This document shows positions 49,267-59,513 of a stretch of DNA of 64,000 bases, in pieces. Each line of letters opens with the position of its first letter. The first letter of the stretch is position 1. The stretch is from NCBI GenBank assembly GCA_020629315.1, contig JAHDDO010000013.1, positions 1 through 64,000 of the forward strand, read 5' to 3'. The position numbers and the translations under genes were made by a program. Under the pieces are notes generated by a model, which saw only the letters and a program-made list of their open reading frames with translations, made no database searches and was not told the origin of the DNA. This stretch comes from Saprospiraceae bacterium (GTDB taxonomy: Bacteria; Bacteroidota; Bacteroidia; Chitinophagales; Saprospiraceae).

Positions 49267-51102
49267 TTGAAACAACAAGTAGGAAGAAATACGATTATTA
49301 TTCTGTTTTGTCTGATTTGCTTTTCAAGTTTAATCATTAAAGCTGGACAACTACAATTGCTGGATAGAAGATATGCGGAAATTGCCCAAAGAACGACATT
49401 GGACAAACTCACCTTATATCCTTCTCGAGGCTTAATTTTCGACAGAAATAAAGAACTACTGGTTTTCAATAATCCTGTTTATGAGTTAAAGGCAATTTAT
49501 AATCAAGTTCCTGAAATTGATACGTCTTTGTTTTGTTCATTACTCGAAATTGAAGAAGAAACATTTGTAGAAAACTTAAATAAAGACTGGTCCTCAAGAC
49601 AATTTTCAAAATCCACACCCTTTGTATTCTTAAGTAAAATTGATCCTGAAGTATTTTCTCGTTTTCAGGAGTTTTTACATGAGTTCCCTGGGTTCTATCC
49701 AAGCATTAGAAATATACGATCATATCCTCATCAAAATGCAGCTCATATGTTGGGTTATATGGGAGAAGTAGATCGAAAAGTTTTAGAAGATTCCATCCAA
49801 TATCATTTAGGTGACTATATAGGAAAGACAGGTCTTGAGAAAACGTATGAATATTTGCTGAGAGGCAAGAAGGGATATAAGTATGTACTCAAGGATAATT
49901 TTGGAAGAGAAGTGGCATCACTTGATCAAGGCAGCTTAGATTCATTCCCAGAATCGGGTTTTGATCTAATAAGTACATTGGACCTAGAGCTCCAAAAATA
50001 TGGAGAAGAACTCATGCAAGGTAAACGAGGGAGTATCGTAGCTATTGAACCTAAAACGGGTGAGATATTGAGCTGGATTTCTTCTCCGAATTATGACCCT
50101 AACTCCTTGAAACTAGGGAATAAGAGGGGAGAAAATTTTAAAAATTTATACCAAGACACGATAAATAAACCATTTCTAGATAGAGCTATAAACGCAAAGT
50201 ACCCGCCAGGATCTATATTTAAGCCCATTTTATCCTTAATTGCTTTTCAAGAAGGTGTAAGCAAACCTTCTGATTATATCCCTTGTAATGGATATTATCA
50301 ATACAAAACCTTTACGTATAAATGCCACGAGCATACGCCAACGAGTAATGTAAAAATTGCCTTACAACATTCTTGTAATAGTTACTTCTTTGATATGGTT
50401 CGAGATGTGGTTGAAATGGAAGGTTTTGATAATCCAGAAATTGGGCTGACAACCCTAAATAGATATCTAAGCAACTTTGGCTTGGGTAGACCTTTAGGTA
50501 TTGACCATTGGAATGAAGGAAAAGGATTTGTGCCTACGCCTGCATTTTATAATAAGCTATATGATGATCCACACTCTAGGTGGAAGTCTACATATATAAT
50601 GTCCATTGGAATTGGTCAAGGAGAGTTAGAATTAACGACTATCCAAATGGCAAACCTAGCGGCTATTTTAGCGAACAAAGGGCATTATTATACGCCCCAT
50701 TTAGTAAAAGGGTTTGCGGAATCCAATCAACGTATTCCAGATCGTTTCAACGTAAAAAGGGAAGTCGGTATAGACCTCGAGCATTTCGATCCGGTATGGG
50801 AGGGAATGAGAAGAACCGTTCAATATGGTACCGGTTATTTGGCCAATGTCCCGGGGATTAGTATACTCGGGAAGACGGGAACAAGTCAAAACCCATTCGG
50901 TAAAGATCATGCAGTTTTCTTTGCCTTTGCTCCGGCGGAAGACCCCAAAATAGCCATTGCAGTGTATGTAGAAAATGCAGGTTTTGGTGGAGATTTGGCA
51001 GCTCCGATTGCAGGTCTTATGATAGAAAAATACATAAAGAGGGCGATTTCTCCTTTTATGAAAAATAAGGAAGCCATTATCTTAGCGAAAAATCTTCTAT
51101 GA
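49267..51102 (+). CDS. mrdA: Penicillin-binding protein 2
   Basis: Dimerisation domain; PPGSIFKP, SCNSYFFD, GKTGTSQNPFG motifs. Confidence 0.94.
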   Translation: MKQQVGRNTIIILFCLICFSSLIIKAGQLQLLDRRYAEIAQRTTLDKLTLYPSRGLIFDRNKELLVFNNPVYELKAIYNQVPEIDTSLFCSLLEIEEETFVENLNKDWSSRQFSKSTPFVFLSKIDPEVFSRFQEFLHEFPGFYPSIRNIRSYPHQNAAHMLGYMGEVDRKVLEDSIQYHLGDYIGKTGLEKTYEYLLRGKKGYKYVLKDNFGREVASLDQGSLDSFPESGFDLISTLDLELQKYGEELMQGKRGSIVAIEPKTGEILSWISSPNYDPNSLKLGNKRGENFKNLYQDTINKPFLDRAINAKYPPGSIFKPILSLIAFQEGVSKPSDYIPCNGYYQYKTFTYKCHEHTPTSNVKIALQHSCNSYFFDMVRDVVEMEGFDNPEIGLTTLNRYLSNFGLGRPLGIDHWNEGKGFVPTPAFYNKLYDDPHSRWKSTYIMSIGIGQGELELTTIQMANLAAILANKGHYYTPHLVKGFAESNQRIPDRFNVKREVGIDLEHFDPVWEGMRRTVQYGTGYLANVPGISILGKTGTSQNPFGKDHAVFFAFAPAEDPKIAIAVYVENAGFGGDLAAPIAGLMIEKYIKRAISPFMKNKEAIILAKNLL

Positions 51103-51593
51103 TCATATCATGTATCGTGGCTGTTGATAAGAATGGAGCCATTGGTAAAGGCAATGATATACCTTGGTATCTGCCCGCAGACCTAAAGTATTTCAAAAAG
51201 CAAACGTTGGATCATCATATCATCATGGGACGGAAGTGTTACGATTCCATCGGAAGACCCTTGCCCAAACGAACGAATGTCATAGTAACTCGAAATCCCT
51301 TTTTTATTGTGAGTAACTGTTTAGTTACCCACAGTATAGAAGAAGCACTGTATATAGCAGCAGAAAACGGAGAAGAAGAAGTGTTTATAATTGGAGGTGG
51401 GATGATTTATGAAGCTAGTCAAGGACTTTGGGACCGATTATACCTTACTGAAGTAGATGTAGTAATTGCCGATCCTGATGTTTATTTCCCAGAAGTTGAC
51501 CTGTCTGAATGGACCTTAGTTTCTGAAGACCCACACAAAAAAGATGAAAAGAACGAATTTGATTATACCTTTAAGGTATTCCATAAGGAATAA
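51099..51593 (+). CDS. folA: Dihydrofolate reductase
   Basis: IVAVDKNGAIGKGNDIPWYLPADLKYFKK; FIIGGGMIYE. Confidence 0.96.
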   Translation: MIISCIVAVDKNGAIGKGNDIPWYLPADLKYFKKQTLDHHIIMGRKCYDSIGRPLPKRTNVIVTRNPFFIVSNCLVTHSIEEALYIAAENGEEEVFIIGGGMIYEASQGLWDRLYLTEVDVVIADPDVYFPEVDLSEWTLVSEDPHKKDEKNEFDYTFKVFHKE

Positions 51594-51610
51594 TCAAATC
51601 ATTAAAGAAC

Positions 51611-52903
51611 ATGACAACTTCCATTCGTGAAGCATTGCTTCACTATGTCTGGAAATGCAAACAATTTGATTTTAGGCAACTAAAGACTGAATCGGGTCTT
51701 CCGATCCAAATAAAGTCCTTAGGCCAACATAATCATAATGCAGGCCCAGATTTTCTAAATGCATCTATTCAAATAGGGAAACATCTCTGGCACGGTAGTG
51801 TCGAAATGCATATTAAAGCTAGTGATTGGTACAAGCATAAGCATCAATGGGACCCTTTTTACGAATCTGTAATTCTACATGTGGTTTGGGAAAATGATGC
51901 TTCGATTCACCATCCAAATGGAGAGCAAATACCCTGTTTAGAGATTAAGGAACAGGTTCCAAAAAGTATATTGGAGAACTATATTGACCTGATTGAGTCC
52001 AAGGGTACTATACCCTGCCAAGGTTTATTATCCAAGCAGGATCATGATTTAAGATATCTTGTACATCCTCATTTGATTATCGAAAAATGGCAATCTAAAT
52101 CTCAGCAATATGAGCAAAGGTTGTATGAAAACAAACGAGATTGGGAGCAGCTTTTCTATGAGCAACTCATGTATTATTTAGGTGGCACAGTAAATAAAGC
52201 CACATTTTTAGAAATAACGCAAATCTTACCTTTTACATTAATCAAACGGTATAGACATGAAATTATCAATCTCGAAGCCTTGCTGTTAGGAGTAGCAGGG
52301 ATACTTAGAGAATCGCATATTGATACAGATCTAAAAGGCCTAAAGAAGCATTTTATGTTTTTACAAAAGAAGCATGGATTACACTCTTTGCCGCCCACCT
52401 TTTTAAAATATTCAAGGATGCGACCCAATGCCTTTCCTACGATTAGACTAGTGTTGGCTTCCAAATTATTCCAAAAACAGGAAGGCTTATTTTCTAGTTT
52501 GATGAAGGCTAAAAGTGTGAAGCACATTAGAGAGTTATTATCAGTAAAGATAGAATCAGGTTTTTGGTATTCACACTATTCATTAAAAAGCAAATCCAAT
52601 CCTCGAATGAAATCCATGGGTAATGACCTTATTGATATCTTACTGATCAATGTCGTTTTACCTATTCGCTTTTTATATGTTAAGACTCATTTTGCAGATA
52701 ACCGACATTTACAAACTATTGAATGGTGTAGTCAGCTGAGTCCCGAGAAAAACCAGCTAACCAGGTACTTCTCTAGCCTTTCGCTAAGCCCTGAAAATGC
52801 GGCGGAATCACAATCTTTGATACATTTGAAAAAGGAATACTGTGAACAATATCGTTGTTTAGAATGTAGGATAGGTCATTACCTTTTAAAAACTGTAAAT
52901 TGA
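51611..52903 (+). CDS. DUF2851 family protein
   Basis: LGQHNHNAGPDFLNASI, WHGSVEMHIKASDWYKHKHQ, C-terminal Cys-containing tail. Confidence 0.8.
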   Translation: MTTSIREALLHYVWKCKQFDFRQLKTESGLPIQIKSLGQHNHNAGPDFLNASIQIGKHLWHGSVEMHIKASDWYKHKHQWDPFYESVILHVVWENDASIHHPNGEQIPCLEIKEQVPKSILENYIDLIESKGTIPCQGLLSKQDHDLRYLVHPHLIIEKWQSKSQQYEQRLYENKRDWEQLFYEQLMYYLGGTVNKATFLEITQILPFTLIKRYRHEIINLEALLLGVAGILRESHIDTDLKGLKKHFMFLQKKHGLHSLPPTFLKYSRMRPNAFPTIRLVLASKLFQKQEGLFSSLMKAKSVKHIRELLSVKIESGFWYSHYSLKSKSNPRMKSMGNDLIDILLINVVLPIRFLYVKTHFADNRHLQTIEWCSQLSPEKNQLTRYFSSLSLSPENAAESQSLIHLKKEYCEQYRCLECRIGHYLLKTVN

Positions 52904-52906
52904 GAT

Positions 52907-53974
52907 ATGATAGATAATATCATAGGACGAATTATTCTTTTTCCATTCTCTGTGTTGTATGGCTTAGGAGTGAGTACAAGGAATGTTTTATATGACCTAG
53001 GCATTTTGCGTGCTACTGCATTTAACCTTCCTGTAATTAGTGTTGGAAACCTTGCAATTGGAGGAACCGGTAAGACACCGCACATTGAATATTTAATTAG
53101 ACTTCTTAGAGAGCATATAAATGTGGCGGTTCTATCAAGGGGTTATAAAAGAAAAACAAAGGGCTTTCGTTTGGTGTCTCATACGGACACAGCGGAACAA
53201 GTGGGCGACGAACCCTTGCAATTCAAATTTAAATTTAGAGATGCGGTTGTGGCCGTTTCCGAAAGTAGAATGGTCGGTGTTCCTGAAATTGTAAAACGAT
53301 ATCCACAAACACAGCTAGTGCTCCTAGATGACGCTTTTCAACATCGTTCGGTGATCCCAGGCTTGAATATTTTGCTGACGGATTACCACCGAGTTTACAC
53401 AGATGATTTACTCCTTCCGGCTGGCCGCTTGCGAGAATATCCTAGTGCTGCAGAACGGGCCAATGTTGTTGTGGTAACTAAATGTCCAGATGACCTGGAT
53501 CAGGCCGCTAAAGAAAGCTATAGAGAAAAACTAAAATTGAATAAGGATCAGCGATTATTCTTTAGTAAGTATAAATATTTTGAACCCTATTACTTATATG
53601 GTTTTGAGCGTAAAGCAGAGCTGAACCCAAATACAAAAGTGATGCTGCTCTCTGCGATAGCTAATGTAGACTACCTAGAAGCATACTTAGAAAGGAAAAG
53701 TGATTTGGTCCAGACTATTCGTTTTGAAGATCACCATTTCTTTACAGAGCGAGAGATGCATTCAATTAAGGAAATCTATGATGGTATTGAGGATCCTAAT
53801 ACCATTATAATTACTACTGAAAAAGACGCGACTCGATTAGACCTATTCCGATCTTTTTTGCTAGAAAACAATATTCCCATATTCGTTTTGCCTATCGAAG
53901 TTGAGATCCTATTTGGAGATGGGCCTATTTTTGATGGACTTATAAAAGACTTTTTAATAAACTTTACCGTCTAA
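52907..53974 (+). CDS. lpxK: Tetraacyldisaccharide 4'-kinase
   Basis: VISVGNLAIGGTGKTPHIEYLIRLL; LLDDAFQHR. Confidence 0.95.
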   Translation: MIDNIIGRIILFPFSVLYGLGVSTRNVLYDLGILRATAFNLPVISVGNLAIGGTGKTPHIEYLIRLLREHINVAVLSRGYKRKTKGFRLVSHTDTAEQVGDEPLQFKFKFRDAVVAVSESRMVGVPEIVKRYPQTQLVLLDDAFQHRSVIPGLNILLTDYHRVYTDDLLLPAGRLREYPSAAERANVVVVTKCPDDLDQAAKESYREKLKLNKDQRLFFSKYKYFEPYYLYGFERKAELNPNTKVMLLSAIANVDYLEAYLERKSDLVQTIRFEDHHFFTEREMHSIKEIYDGIEDPNTIIITTEKDATRLDLFRSFLLENNIPIFVLPIEVEILFGDGPIFDGLIKDFLINFTV

Positions 53975-53980
53975 TAAGAT

Positions 53981-55648
53981 ATGGAAAGGTGGTTATGTTT
54001 GCTTTTTTGTATGTCAATGTCCATAATGGCCATTGGACAATCATCCAGATATGATAGGGATGATAGGTATGCCATGTTTAGTTTTCGACAGCAAACACTC
54101 CAGGCTAATTCCAATAATATACACCTAGCCTTCCGAAATATAGCCCGCAAAGATGTTTTGCAATTATTTGGTTCAGATACCTCCTTTAGGGCTAATTTGG
54201 TCTCTATTGATAATGGGGAATATATAGAAGATACCTTTCTTGATCTTTCAAAAAGAAAGAACTGGTTGCGTCATTTTTATAGAAAGAAGGGCCAGTTTTT
54301 TAGCCTAGAAAAAGAATCCTTTTCTGTAGCAGTAAACCCAATTGTAAACGCAAAACTGGGACTAGAAAGAGACAATGATTTTTTGATTTTTCAAAATACG
54401 AGGGGCTTTGAGTTACGAGCTATTGTAGATGATAAAGTATATTTCTATTCAAGTTTATTCGAAAACCAAAGTAGGTTTCCTAGTTACATAGACCGAGCAG
54501 CAAGAAAGGCACAAAGTATTCCAGGACAAGGTTTTTACAAGGCATATACGAGTACTTTTTCAGAAAACATTAAGGGATTTGATTATCTGAATGCGGTGGC
54601 TTACATAGGATTACCTGTGTCAAAACATATTAACCTTGAGTTAGGTCACGGTAATCATTTCATAGGGCATGGGTATCATTCCTTATTACTTAGTGATTTT
54701 GCGCATAATTATTTTTACCTCAGTCTAGATACGAGAGTTTGGAAGTTTCATTACAAGAATATCTTCGCTGAGCTTACGCCACTAAGCACGCGTTTAAGCC
54801 CCACAGGTTTAGTACCTAAAAAGTATATGGCCGCCCATTATCTAAGTTATAAGCCAGCTAAGAATATTGAATTAGGACTTTTTGAGACGGTCATCTTTGG
54901 AAGGGAGGATCATTTTGAATTTCAATATCTGAATCCAATAATTTTATATAGGACTGTTGAACAGTTTCTAGACAGTCCTGATAATGTGATGATAGGACTA
55001 AATGCACGATGGGATTTGTGGTCCTCATTTAGTGTATATGGGCAATGGATGATAGATGAATTTAAAATTGACGAATTTCTTTCCAGTGATCAATGGTGGG
55101 GAAATAAGTATGGACTGCAGTTTGGTTTATTCTATCCTAATGTAGCCGGTGTCAGTAATTTGGATATAAGAATAGAGTATAACCGCGTAAGACCGTATAT
55201 GTACTCACATCATATTCCCCTCAGCGAATTAGCTAGCCAAACCACCGCTAGTTATAGTCATCATGGTCAAGCAATGGCGCACCCCTTAGGCGCTAATTTT
55301 TCTGAGTATATCTTGGTGGCCGATTATTATCTAAAAGAAAAATGGTCTTCCCGTTTTATTGTTAGTTCTGCTCAAAGAGGTGTCAATACCAGTAACATAA
55401 ATTACGGTTCTGATATACTCATTTCCAATGATACTAGACTGTCGGATTATGGCATAGATCATTTACAAGGAATCGCTGAACGCATTTTTCACTCCAGCCT
55501 TGATATAAGTTATGAGTGGGCACACAATATGTATATTGACCTTCGGGTGGCTACCCATGATATCATTCGTGAAATGAGTACAACAAATTCTCTGTATTTT
55601 GGAGGAGGGGTACGTATGAATGTGTCTAATTATAGAATAGAGTACTAA
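53981..55648 (+). CDS. Outer-membrane protein, capsule-assembly Wzi-like
   Basis: Signal peptide; beta-barrel composition; next to polysaccharide export genes. Confidence 0.5.
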   Translation: MERWLCLLFCMSMSIMAIGQSSRYDRDDRYAMFSFRQQTLQANSNNIHLAFRNIARKDVLQLFGSDTSFRANLVSIDNGEYIEDTFLDLSKRKNWLRHFYRKKGQFFSLEKESFSVAVNPIVNAKLGLERDNDFLIFQNTRGFELRAIVDDKVYFYSSLFENQSRFPSYIDRAARKAQSIPGQGFYKAYTSTFSENIKGFDYLNAVAYIGLPVSKHINLELGHGNHFIGHGYHSLLLSDFAHNYFYLSLDTRVWKFHYKNIFAELTPLSTRLSPTGLVPKKYMAAHYLSYKPAKNIELGLFETVIFGREDHFEFQYLNPIILYRTVEQFLDSPDNVMIGLNARWDLWSSFSVYGQWMIDEFKIDEFLSSDQWWGNKYGLQFGLFYPNVAGVSNLDIRIEYNRVRPYMYSHHIPLSELASQTTASYSHHGQAMAHPLGANFSEYILVADYYLKEKWSSRFIVSSAQRGVNTSNINYGSDILISNDTRLSDYGIDHLQGIAERIFHSSLDISYEWAHNMYIDLRVATHDIIREMSTTNSLYFGGGVRMNVSNYRIEY

Positions 55649-56748
55649 TGGCAGAACGAGTATACCATAGTGATGAAATCAGTCTGAAAGAGATTGTTTT
55701 AAAACTACAAGATTATGCTAACACCTTATGGCATAGAAAATGGCTAATTGCCGCAGTGGCTATACTCTTTGCCGCTGGTTTTGCCATCCGTAACACCCTT
55801 ACATCGCCGGTTTTTCCCGCAAAACTCACCTTCATGATAAACGAAGACGACGCAGGATCAAAATTAGGTTTAGGAGGAATATTAGGGCAATTCGGTTTAG
55901 GTTCGTCAGGTACAGAATTTAACTTAGATAAGGTGCTCGAGTTGTCAAAGTCTAGAAAGATCTCTCAAAAAGCCCTCTTCAATGGCATTGAAATTAATGG
56001 TAAGAAAGACTTCTTGGCTAATCACTTGATTTTCTATTTAGACAGTTTAGGAACCTGGGGTAAACGCTCCTTGCACAAAGAATGGTTTGGTCCTGAAGAA
56101 CGACTACCCTTAAAGGGCTTTACATTCAGTAAAGATAGTTTAGATAGTAAAATAGAAAATAAGGCACTGAAGAGTTTACATACCTTTCTTGTTGGGAACA
56201 GTGATGCGGGCATCGACGCTATCGTCGAGTCTGAATATTCAGAAACTTCTGGGATAATGTCCCTCAAATCAACAACAGAACATCCAGCCTTATCGGTAAA
56301 CCTTACCCAATATTTATTTGATGAACTGAGTGAATACTATATCAAAAAGACCATTGAAAAGCAAAAGCATACTTACGATATTCTTAAGGATAAAACAGAT
56401 TCTATCTCGACAGCCCTTTCTTCCGCTCAGTATTCACTGGCCAACTTTAAGGATAGGAATCAAAACATATTTTCTCGGACCGAAAGCATTACTGAGAATA
56501 AGCTAATGCTTGAAATTCAGAAGCTAACAGTAATGTATGCTGAAGCCGAAAAAAACCTTCAAGTAGCAGATCTCTCTCTAAAGAATAAGACACCTTATAT
56601 TCAAATGATAGATGAGCCGCTCCTGCCAATAGCCCCTAAAAAACCTTCCATTATTCAGGCATTGATTAAGGGCTTGTTATTAGGTTTATGCTTAGGTGTC
56701 GTATTTGTTTTACTGAAGAAAATAGTGCGCGACTCACTCAACAACTAG
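55648..56748 (+). CDS. Wzz/chain-length determinant family protein
   Basis: Two flanking TM segments with coiled coil; P-rich LLPIAPKKPSIIQALIKGLLLGLCLG. Confidence 0.88.
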   Translation: MAERVYHSDEISLKEIVLKLQDYANTLWHRKWLIAAVAILFAAGFAIRNTLTSPVFPAKLTFMINEDDAGSKLGLGGILGQFGLGSSGTEFNLDKVLELSKSRKISQKALFNGIEINGKKDFLANHLIFYLDSLGTWGKRSLHKEWFGPEERLPLKGFTFSKDSLDSKIENKALKSLHTFLVGNSDAGIDAIVESEYSETSGIMSLKSTTEHPALSVNLTQYLFDELSEYYIKKTIEKQKHTYDILKDKTDSISTALSSAQYSLANFKDRNQNIFSRTESITENKLMLEIQKLTVMYAEAEKNLQVADLSLKNKTPYIQMIDEPLLPIAPKKPSIIQALIKGLLLGLCLGVVFVLLKKIVRDSLNN

Positions 56749-56761
56749 CATTTTTGTATAA

Positions 56762-56786
56762 AATTGAGTAATTTTATTACTCAATT
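56762..56786. promoter_or_regulatory. Candidate operator: 10-bp perfect inverted repeat abutting a start codon
   Basis: AATTGAGTAA-TTTTA-TTACTCAATT, directly followed by ATG at 56787. Confidence 0.7.
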
Positions 56787-57323
56787 ATGTTAGAGGCTTT
56801 AATATCATCTAAAACCAGAATAAAACTATTACTCAAGTTTTTTCTCAATAGTAAGACAAAATCCTACCTGCGAGGTTTAGAGTCAGAGTTCGGTGAGTCC
56901 AGTAATGCTATCCGAGTAGAACTTAATAGATTTGAGAATGCGGGTATGTTGCGATCCTTTACTAAGGGCAATAAAAAGTTCTTTTCCGCAAATACGGATC
57001 ACCCATTGTATGATGAGGTTCACAATATTCTTTTAAAATACATTGGCTTTGACAAGATTATAGACAATGTGATCAATAGGATGGGGGATTTAGAAAAAGT
57101 ATATGTAGTCGGTGATTTTGCAAGAGGATCTGATAGTAGCATTATTGATTTGGTTTTCATAGGCGACATAAATAAGTCATATCTAATTCAATTAATAGAG
57201 AAGGTGGAAAAACTGATAGAGCGAAAAATCAGATACGTGTCTTACAATCATGAAGAAGGCGTAAAAATAGATTTATCAGAGCACCATCCAGATGCTCTTT
57301 TACTTTGGGAATGCAATGAATAA
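56787..57323 (+). CDS. Winged-helix protein with C-terminal nucleotidyltransferase-like domain
   Basis: N-terminal HTH (LRGLESEFGESSNAIRVELNRFENAGML); VYVVGDFARGSDSSIIDLVFIG. Confidence 0.75.
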   Translation: MLEALISSKTRIKLLLKFFLNSKTKSYLRGLESEFGESSNAIRVELNRFENAGMLRSFTKGNKKFFSANTDHPLYDEVHNILLKYIGFDKIIDNVINRMGDLEKVYVVGDFARGSDSSIIDLVFIGDINKSYLIQLIEKVEKLIERKIRYVSYNHEEGVKIDLSEHHPDALLLWECNE

Positions 57324-57900
57324 TCACGAGGTTTATATACATCCATCAGCCATTGTAGATAATGGCGCAAGCCTTGGCTCTGGCACTAAGGTATGGCACT
57401 TTTGTCATGTGATGCCTTCCGCTATTTTAGGTAAAAACTGTTCTTTAGGCCAAAATGTATTTGTAGCAAATAAAGTGACATTGGGCGATAATGTACGTGT
57501 ACAAAACAATGTCTCTATCTATGAAGGTGTCATCTGCGAATCAGATGTTTTTTTAGGCCCTTCCATGGTGTTTACCAATGTTATAAATCCCAGGAGTGGC
57601 GTGTCTAGAAAAGAAGAATATAAAAAAACAATAGTAAAAAAAGGAGCAAGTATTGGCGCAAATGCGACTATAGTTTGTGGTAACACCATTGGGCAATATG
57701 CGTTTATAGGAGCCGGAACCGTAATTACACGGGATGTGCCCAATTATGCGCTTTTTGTCGGGAATCCAGGCAAACAGATTGGCTGGATGAGTGAGCATGG
57801 AGAGCGCTTGCACTTTGAAAATGGTACCGCTTTGTGTCCGGGGACTGGGGACCGATATATATTACAAAGTGGAGCGGTTAAAAAGGAATCAAAAGTATGA
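57316..57900 (+). CDS. Left-handed beta-helix N-acetyltransferase (WlbB/WbpD-like)
   Basis: Hexapeptide repeats; VYIHPSAIVDNGASLGSGTKVWHFCHV; ATG at 57316 preferred. Confidence 0.88.
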   Translation: MNNHEVYIHPSAIVDNGASLGSGTKVWHFCHVMPSAILGKNCSLGQNVFVANKVTLGDNVRVQNNVSIYEGVICESDVFLGPSMVFTNVINPRSGVSRKEEYKKTIVKKGASIGANATIVCGNTIGQYAFIGAGTVITRDVPNYALFVGNPGKQIGWMSEHGERLHFENGTALCPGTGDRYILQSGAVKKESKV

Positions 57901-58859
57901 AGACCGGGATTATAGGATTAGGACATATAGGTAAAAAACATCAACAAGCGATTGACCTCATTGAAGGTGTGGAAGTAGTAGCTGGGGTGGACCAATGGAA
58001 TTCAGAAATGTTACAAGGGCAGCCAGTCTATTCCGAGCTAAGTGATATGATATCTAATCATCCAGACATAGAGGTGGTCGCCGTATGTACACCAAATGGT
58101 CTTCATAAGGAACATAGTCTATCGGTTATAGAACACGGGAAACATGTAATTTGTGAAAAGCCAATGACTACCTCAAAGCGAGATGCTGAGGAATTAATTA
58201 ATGCAGCGCTCCACAGCTCAAGGTATATATTTTGTGTCATGCAAAATCGATTTTCACCCATTAGCCAATGGTTGCATGATATAGTTAACTCAGAACTACT
58301 TGGTGAGATTTATAGTGTTCAACTTCAGTGTGCGTGGAATAGAGATGAGCGCTATTATACCTCTGGAAGCTGGCATGGCAGCCAAGACTTAGATGGCGGC
58401 ACCCTTTTTACCCAGTTTGCCCATTATGTTGATTCTCTGTATTGGTTATTTGGGGATTTGGAGATTACCTCTGCTCGATTTGAAAACTTCAATCATAAGG
58501 ATATGATCGACTTTGAAGATACAGGGATGTTTGATTTTAGTTTTGGAGAAAGAGCCTTAGGACACTTTTTTTATACTACCTCAGTTTGGGACAAGAACAT
58601 GGAAAGTTCAATGAGTATTTTGGCTGAAAGAGGTGCCATAAAAGTAGGTGGGCAATATATGAATGAATTGAGCTATTGCCATATTCAAGATTACACAATG
58701 CCTACATTGGCCCCATCCAACAACATAGAAAATCTATCCAAGATTTATAAAAATGCTAAGAAGGTATTGCGTTCAGGCGATAAGGTTATGACCAATGCCA
58801 TGGATGGCCTTAAGGTTGTAGAGATTATTGAGAACATATATAAATTTAGAAAGGGCTAA
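57897..58859 (+). CDS. Gfo/Idh/MocA family oxidoreductase (WlbA-like)
   Basis: GIIGLGHIGKKHQQAI; CEKPMTTSKRDAEELI; WHGSQDLDGGTLFTQFAHYVD. Confidence 0.92.
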   Translation: MKTGIIGLGHIGKKHQQAIDLIEGVEVVAGVDQWNSEMLQGQPVYSELSDMISNHPDIEVVAVCTPNGLHKEHSLSVIEHGKHVICEKPMTTSKRDAEELINAALHSSRYIFCVMQNRFSPISQWLHDIVNSELLGEIYSVQLQCAWNRDERYYTSGSWHGSQDLDGGTLFTQFAHYVDSLYWLFGDLEITSARFENFNHKDMIDFEDTGMFDFSFGERALGHFFYTTSVWDKNMESSMSILAERGAIKVGGQYMNELSYCHIQDYTMPTLAPSNNIENLSKIYKNAKKVLRSGDKVMTNAMDGLKVVEIIENIYKFRKG

Positions 58860-59377
58860 TGGAGCTAGGGCAGAAAAATTGGTATGCTATCTATACTCGT
58901 TACCGATGTGAAAAGAAGGTGATGGAAACCATGCTGTCTAGAAACGTGGAGGCTTATACACCTCTACTTACGAGAAAAGTGCAATATTCTAAAAAGGTAA
59001 AAACACACCATTATCCCTTGTTGCCAAATTATGTTTTTGTTAGGATATCCGATGCTGAGAAAATTAAAGTATTGAATACACAGCATGTAGTTTCATTTGT
59101 AATGATAGGCGCAGAACTTCCGAAAGTCCGTCAGCAAGAAATTAACTGGTTAAAGAAAATAGTGGGAGAGAATCAGGCTGTAGAGGTATTACCTAAGCTT
59201 GATGCGATAGGAGAGAAAGTAGAAATAGTTTCTGGAGCACTAACTGGCCTTAAAGGGCAGTTGGTTCAGATCAATAATAAAAAGGAATTTATAGTCAAAC
59301 TTGAGTCAATGGCTTTTAACCTTAAACTTAGTGTAGAAGCCACTCAATTAAGACTTATTCCTTCTCGAGTAGCATAA
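58859..59377 (+). CDS. NusG-like/UpxY family transcription antiterminator
   Basis: NusG N-terminal WYAIYTRYRCEKKV and KOW-like GLKGQLVQI; polysaccharide locus context. Confidence 0.9.
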   Translation: MELGQKNWYAIYTRYRCEKKVMETMLSRNVEAYTPLLTRKVQYSKKVKTHHYPLLPNYVFVRISDAEKIKVLNTQHVVSFVMIGAELPKVRQQEINWLKKIVGENQAVEVLPKLDAIGEKVEIVSGALTGLKGQLVQINNKKEFIVKLESMAFNLKLSVEATQLRLIPSRVA

Positions 59378-59479
59378 TGGCTACTCATATAAAGTATATC
59401 CTTAATAGGTAGCCATTTGCGACCCTAATTGGACGAAGTCTAGGTACCATAAGGCCTTAAAACTGCCTGAAAATTAGGG
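59376..59479 (+). promoter_or_regulatory. Paired inverted repeats between the nusG-like gene and cysC
   Basis: AATGGCTAC(59376-59384)/GTAGCCATT(59409-59417) and CCCTAATT(59423-59430)/AATTAGGG(59472-59479). Confidence 0.45.
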
Positions 59480-59513
59480 CTAAATAAAATATTGAAGCAT
59501 CTTTGCACACTTT

